From Actinomycetes bacterium (GTDB lineage Bacteria; Actinomycetota; Actinomycetes; Actinomycetales; Cellulomonadaceae): a stretch of 8,947 bases of DNA. The notes under the pieces were generated by a model. The model ran no database searches. It saw only the letters and a list, made by a program, of their open reading frames with translations, and was not told the origin of the DNA. A program made the position numbers and the translations under genes. The stretch spans positions 1 to 8,947 of the forward strand of contig JAEYUL010000120.1 of NCBI GenBank assembly GCA_023432565.1. Reading direction: 5' to 3'. Positions 6,157 to 8,947 of the stretch are shown piece after piece. Position 1 is the stretch's first letter, and each line of letters begins with the position of its first letter.

Positions 6157-7934
6157 CGGCGACCGTCCCGACCGCGACGGGTCCCGCCGCGGCGACGCTG
6201 CACGTGCCGTCGTCGGACGAACCGGCCGGCGAGGCGATGCCGCGCCTGGCGACCCGGCTCGCGGCGCCGCCCGCGGGCTGGACCGTCGAGGTCGACGCGA
6301 TCGTCGTCGGCTCGGGCATCGCGGGGCTGACCGCCGCGCTCGAGCTGCGCACCCGGGTGCCGCGCGTGCTGCTCGTGACGAAGGACCGGCTCGGATCGGG
6401 CTCGACCGTGTGGGCGCAGGGCGGGATCGCCGCGGCGCTCGACCCGGAGGACTCACCGGCGGCGCACCTGTCCGACACGCTCGTGGCGGGCGCCGGGCTG
6501 TGCGACCCGCGCGCGGTCGAGGTGCTCGTGACCGAGGGGCCCGCACGTGTGCGTGAGCTGGTGGGGCTCGGTGCGGTGTTCGACACCGCACCCGACGGCC
6601 AGATCTCGTTGACGCGCGAGGGCGGCCACCACGCCGACCGGATCGCGCACGCGGGCGGGGACGCGACGGGTGCGGAGATCTCCCGTGCGCTCGTCGCGCA
6701 GATCGAGGCGGTGCGCCACGACCCGGGCATCGAGGTCGTCGAGCACGCGCTCGTGGTGGACGTGCTGACCGGACCGCCGGACGTCGACGGGCGGCCGGGT
6801 GCGGCGTGCGGCGTGACGCTGCACGTGATCGGCGAGGGTCAGCGTGACGGCGTGGGCGCGGCGCTCGGCAAGGCCGTGATCTTCGCGACCGGCGGCATCG
6901 GTCAGGTTTTCCGGTCCTCGACGAACCCGCCGCAGGCCACCGGCGACGGGATCGCGGCGGCGCTGCGCGCGGGCGCCGCGATCGGCGACGTCGAGTTCGT
7001 GCAGTTCCACCCGACCGTGCTGTGGCTGGGCTCCGGGGTCAAGGGCCAGCTCACGCTGGTCTCGGAGGCCGTGCGCGGTGAGGGTGCGCTGCTGCTCGAC
7101 ACCGACGGCGTGCGGTTCATGCCCGACGTGCACCCGATGGCCGAGCTCGCGCCGCGCGACGTGGTCGCGCACGCGATCGTGCGGCAGATGGCCGCGACGG
7201 GCTCGGACCACGTCTGGCTGGACGCTCGGCACCTGGGCGCGGACTTCCTGCGCGGGCGCTTCCCGACGATCTACGAGCGGCTCCTGGAGCACGGCATCGA
7301 CCTGACGAACGACCTCGTCCCCGTCGCGCCCGCGCAGCACTACCACTCCGGTGGCGTGGTCACGGACCTCGTCGGGCGGTCCTCGGTGCGCGGGCTGTAC
7401 GCCGCGGGGGAGGTCGCGTGCACGGGCGTGCACGGGGCGAACCGGCTCGCGTCGAACTCGCTGCTCGAGGGTCTGGTGTTCGCGCACCGCGCGGCTCAGC
7501 ACGTCACCGAGCAGGTCACGGCGGGCGTGCTGCGCCAGCACGACCCCGTGGTGCGCGCCGGCGACGAGGCCCTCGTCGCCGCTGCGTCCCGTGCGCGCGT
7601 GCAGCGCCTGGCGACCGACGGCCCGGGCGTCCTGCGGTCGGCCGACGGCCTGCGCCGCGCCGCGGCCGGGCTGGCCGCGGTCCCCACGGACGCCCACCGC
7701 CGGCAGGACGACGACCGTCCGCTGGCCGCACCGCAGGTCGCCGAGTGGGAGACGACGAACGTGCACCAGGTCGCGTCCGTCCTGACGGCTGCGGCGCTCG
7801 TGCGGCAGGAGAGCCGCGGCGGGCACGCGCGCAGCGACTTCCCGGACCGGGACGACGAGCACTGGCGCGTGCGTCTGGAGGCGAGCCTCGACCCGGACGG
7901 GCAGCTCGTCGTGCGGCGCGCGCCGATCGACTGA
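6153..7934 (+). CDS. nadB: L-aspartate oxidase
   Basis: NadB is an FAD enzyme that oxidises L-aspartate to iminoaspartate, which NadA condenses with dihydroxyacetone phosphate to quinolinate for NAD synthesis. The family is soluble and cytosolic. FAD-binding motifs are VVGSGIAGLTAAL (51-63), GSGSTVWAQGGIAAAL (81-96) and ATGGIGQVF (245-253). Active-site segments are REGGHH (155-160), EFVQFHPTVLW (281-291), SEAVRGEGA (304-312, R308 matching the catalytic Arg of the E. coli enzyme), QHYHSGG (395-401) and GEVACTGVHGANRLASNSLLEG (419-440). The C-terminal helical domain carries QESRGGHARSDFP. At 593 residues it exceeds E. coli NadB (540), mainly through about 45 Ala/Pro-rich residues before the FAD fold and linker material near 480-530. 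GTG 6153 overlaps the panD stop but lacks a good ribosome binding site; ATG 6237 (residue 29) is an alternative. nadA is not visible. Confidence 0.96.
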   Translation: MTATVPTATGPAAATLHVPSSDEPAGEAMPRLATRLAAPPAGWTVEVDAIVVGSGIAGLTAALELRTRVPRVLLVTKDRLGSGSTVWAQGGIAAALDPEDSPAAHLSDTLVAGAGLCDPRAVEVLVTEGPARVRELVGLGAVFDTAPDGQISLTREGGHHADRIAHAGGDATGAEISRALVAQIEAVRHDPGIEVVEHALVVDVLTGPPDVDGRPGAACGVTLHVIGEGQRDGVGAALGKAVIFATGGIGQVFRSSTNPPQATGDGIAAALRAGAAIGDVEFVQFHPTVLWLGSGVKGQLTLVSEAVRGEGALLLDTDGVRFMPDVHPMAELAPRDVVAHAIVRQMAATGSDHVWLDARHLGADFLRGRFPTIYERLLEHGIDLTNDLVPVAPAQHYHSGGVVTDLVGRSSVRGLYAAGEVACTGVHGANRLASNSLLEGLVFAHRAAQHVTEQVTAGVLRQHDPVVRAGDEALVAAASRARVQRLATDGPGVLRSADGLRRAAAGLAAVPTDAHRRQDDDRPLAAPQVAEWETTNVHQVASVLTAAALVRQESRGGHARSDFPDRDDEHWRVRLEASLDPDGQLVVRRAPID

Positions 7935-7957
7935 CGCCCCCGGGTGCCCCGACAGAC

Positions 7958-7962
7958 GAGGA
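7958..7962 (+). promoter_or_regulatory. Ribosome binding site GAGGA for nadC
   Basis: GAGGA lies five bases before ATG 7968 in the 33-bp nadB-nadC gap. It supports translation starting ahead of the 15-bp repeat array, so that the repeats are part of the protein. The alternative GTG at 8190, just before the enzyme core, has no such site. Confidence 0.6.
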
Positions 7963-7967
7963 CGACG

Positions 7968-8947
7968 ATGACCGACGCGACCCCCGCGACGACGACCACG
8001 CCGACGAGCACCACGCCGACGAGCACCACGCCGACGAGCACCACGCCGACGACCACGCCGACGAGCACCACGCCGACGAGCTCCACGCCGACGAGCTCCA
8101 CGCCGACGAGCTCCACGCCGACGAGCACCGCGGCATCGGCCACGCCGACGAGCACCGCGACGACGGTCGACGCGGCGGCCCCCCCGGGCGTGCTGCCGGG
8201 CGACCCGGGCCCGGACGCCGCTGCGGTCGAGCGCCTGGTGGCGACCGCGCTCGACGAGGACCTGGGCACCGCCCCCGGCCGGGACGTGACGTCACAGGCG
8301 ACCATCGCGCCGACGGCCACGGGCGTCTCCGACCTGGTGGCGCGCGCCGACGGCGTGGTCGCGGGGCTCGTCGTCGTCCCGGTGGTGCTGCGCCAGGTGG
8401 CCGAGCGGCTGGGGCTGGCGCCTGCGACGGTCGTCGTGCGCGTGCCGGACGGCACGCGTGTGGCGCGCGGTGACGTGCTGGCCGAGCTCGCCGGTCCGGT
8501 GCAGCTGCTGCTCGTCGCGGAGCGCACGCTGCTCAACATCGCCTCGCGCGCGTCGGGCGTCGCGACGCACACGCGCCGTTGGGCGGACGCGCTCGCGGGC
8601 TCGGGCGCACTCGTGCTCGACACCCGCAAGACGACGCCGGGCCTGCGCGCGCTCGAGAAGTACGCGGTCCGCTGCGGCGGCGGCACCAACAAGCGCCTCG
8701 GCCTGTACGACGTCGCGATGGTCAAGGACAACCACGTCGTCGCGGCCGGGTCGGTCGCCGCGGCCGTCGAGCAGGTGCGCCGCGCGTTCCCGGACGTCGC
8801 CGTCCAGGTCGAGGCGGACAACCTCGAGCAGGCGATGGAGGCCCTCGACGCCGGCGCGACCTTCCTGCTCCTGGACAACATGACGACGGCGCTGCTGACC
8901 GAGGTCGTCGCGGCCGTGCGGGCCCGCGAGCCGGAGACGGGCCGCGT
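7968..8947 (+). CDS. nadC: Nicotinate-nucleotide diphosphorylase (quinolinate phosphoribosyltransferase), 3'-partial, with Thr/Pro/Ser repeat N-terminus
   Basis: NadC converts quinolinate and PRPP to nicotinate mononucleotide, CO2 and pyrophosphate. The frame runs off the right edge without a stop; 326 codons are present and roughly the last 60 of the core should be missing. Residues 1-83 are an extension made largely of TTPTS/STPTS repeats. The core begins near AAAVERLVATALDEDLG (84-100), continues with GRDVTSQATI (104-113) and ERTLLNIASRASGVAT (185-200), and has LDTRKTTPGLRALEKYAVR (217-235), GGGTNKRLG (238-246) and MVKDNH (251-256). R186, K221, R243 and K253 match substrate-binding basic residues of the family. 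The usual His in N-H-R is Lys here (K242). ATG 7968 follows nadB by 33 bases with GAGGA in front; GTG 8190 is an alternative start that would exclude the repeats. The function is secure; the N-terminus is uncertain. Confidence 0.94.
   Translation, partial: MTDATPATTTTPTSTTPTSTTPTSTTPTTTPTSTTPTSSTPTSSTPTSSTPTSTAASATPTSTATTVDAAAPPGVLPGDPGPDAAAVERLVATALDEDLGTAPGRDVTSQATIAPTATGVSDLVARADGVVAGLVVVPVVLRQVAERLGLAPATVVVRVPDGTRVARGDVLAELAGPVQLLLVAERTLLNIASRASGVATHTRRWADALAGSGALVLDTRKTTPGLRALEKYAVRCGGGTNKRLGLYDVAMVKDNHVVAAGSVAAAVEQVRRAFPDVAVQVEADNLEQAMEALDAGATFLLLDNMTTALLTEVVAAVRAREPETGR
7995..8153 (+). repeat. 15-bp tandem repeat array encoding TTPTS/STPTS in nadC
   Basis: The unit ACC-ACG-CCG-ACG-AGC recurs from 7995. 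Units 1-3 (7995-8039) are identical, unit 4 (8040-8051) lacks its AGC codon, units 5-6 (8052-8081) are again perfect, and units 7-9 (8082-8126) begin TCC instead of ACC. After a 12-base diverged spacer, a tenth unit lies at 8139-8153. The period is a multiple of three, so gain or loss of units keeps the nadC frame. Every other frame across the array is also open on both strands, creating spurious long frames. Confidence 0.92.

Noticed and set aside
7941..7951. Possible terminator between nadB and nadC
   Set aside because: CGGG/CCCG gives only a 4-bp stem with a 3-base loop and no T-run. nadC follows within 33 bases with its own ribosome binding site, so read-through is expected.
7995..8153. 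Possible CRISPR-like or iteron array
   Set aside because: The 15-bp units are directly adjacent without spacers, lie in frame in nadC after a good start, and no cas or replication gene is nearby.
7418..8473. A + strand frame with HADEHHADE repeats resembling a His-rich metal-binding protein
   Set aside because: It is the 15-bp nadC repeat read in another frame, and its flanks overlap real nadB and nadC coding sequence out of phase. The conserved NadC motifs lie in the other frame.
7496..8881. A minus-strand frame with LVGVELVGV-type repeats resembling a repeat protein
   Set aside because: It is the reverse complement of the same 15-bp array, and the rest is antisense to nadB and nadC. Period-15 repeats leave all frames open, so length and repetition are not evidence of coding.
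1..8947. Search for a new defence, mobile or secondary-metabolite system
   Set aside because: All nine genes are explained by core cofactor metabolism or known membrane families. No transposase, integrase, toxin-antitoxin pair, nuclease or RNA gene was recognised on either strand.

Overview
The window is a very GC-rich, densely packed piece of an actinobacterial chromosome. Its codon use is strongly G/C-ending, start codons are often GTG, neighbouring genes overlap by 1 or 4 bases, and all nine genes lie on the + strand. The order folK - DUF3180 - membrane protein(s) - Rossmann/DUF2520 - panC - panD is, from memory, the conserved actinobacterial arrangement (compare M. tuberculosis Rv3606c to Rv3601c). 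The threonine/proline/serine-rich repeat and overall style fit a Micrococcales member such as Cellulomonas or a relative. That placement is inference.

Layout. Positions 1-911 hold the 3' part of folK (folate pathway), whose reading frame is open to the left edge; its N-terminal region carries a 14-residue repeat. Positions 911-1399 encode a four-helix DUF3180 membrane protein. After the first non-coding gap (1400-1441, containing a small hairpin and a good ribosome binding site) come two membrane proteins with bacterial PH domains (1442-1999 and 1996-3546), matching the Bacillus YdbS/YdbT pair in size and order. Positions 3543-4667 encode a Rossmann/DUF2520 protein that may be an NAD(P)-dependent reductase of pantothenate synthesis. 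Then come panC (4664-5554), panD (5551-6156), nadB (6153-7934) and the 5' part of nadC (7968 to beyond the right edge). The nadC frame has no stop inside the window; its first 83 codons hold a 15-bp tandem repeat.

How the genes work together. FolK makes the pterin pyrophosphate for folate. PanD decarboxylates L-aspartate to beta-alanine, and PanC joins beta-alanine to pantoate to make pantothenate for CoA. NadB oxidises the same L-aspartate to iminoaspartate, and NadC turns the resulting quinolinate into nicotinate mononucleotide for NAD. The segment is therefore a cofactor operon (folate, CoA, NAD) in which two adjacent enzymes, PanD and NadB, draw on one substrate. nadA (quinolinate synthase) and panB are not in the window.

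No RNA gene, insertion sequence, prophage, CRISPR array or defence system is visible. The unusual features are low-complexity or repeat-bearing ends on otherwise ordinary enzymes: the FolK N-terminus, DUF2520 C-terminus, His-rich PanD C-terminus, NadB N-terminus and Thr/Pro/Ser-rich NadC N-terminus. The only gaps between genes are 42 bp (1400-1441) and 33 bp (7935-7967), so no stretch over 300 bases lacks a gene.
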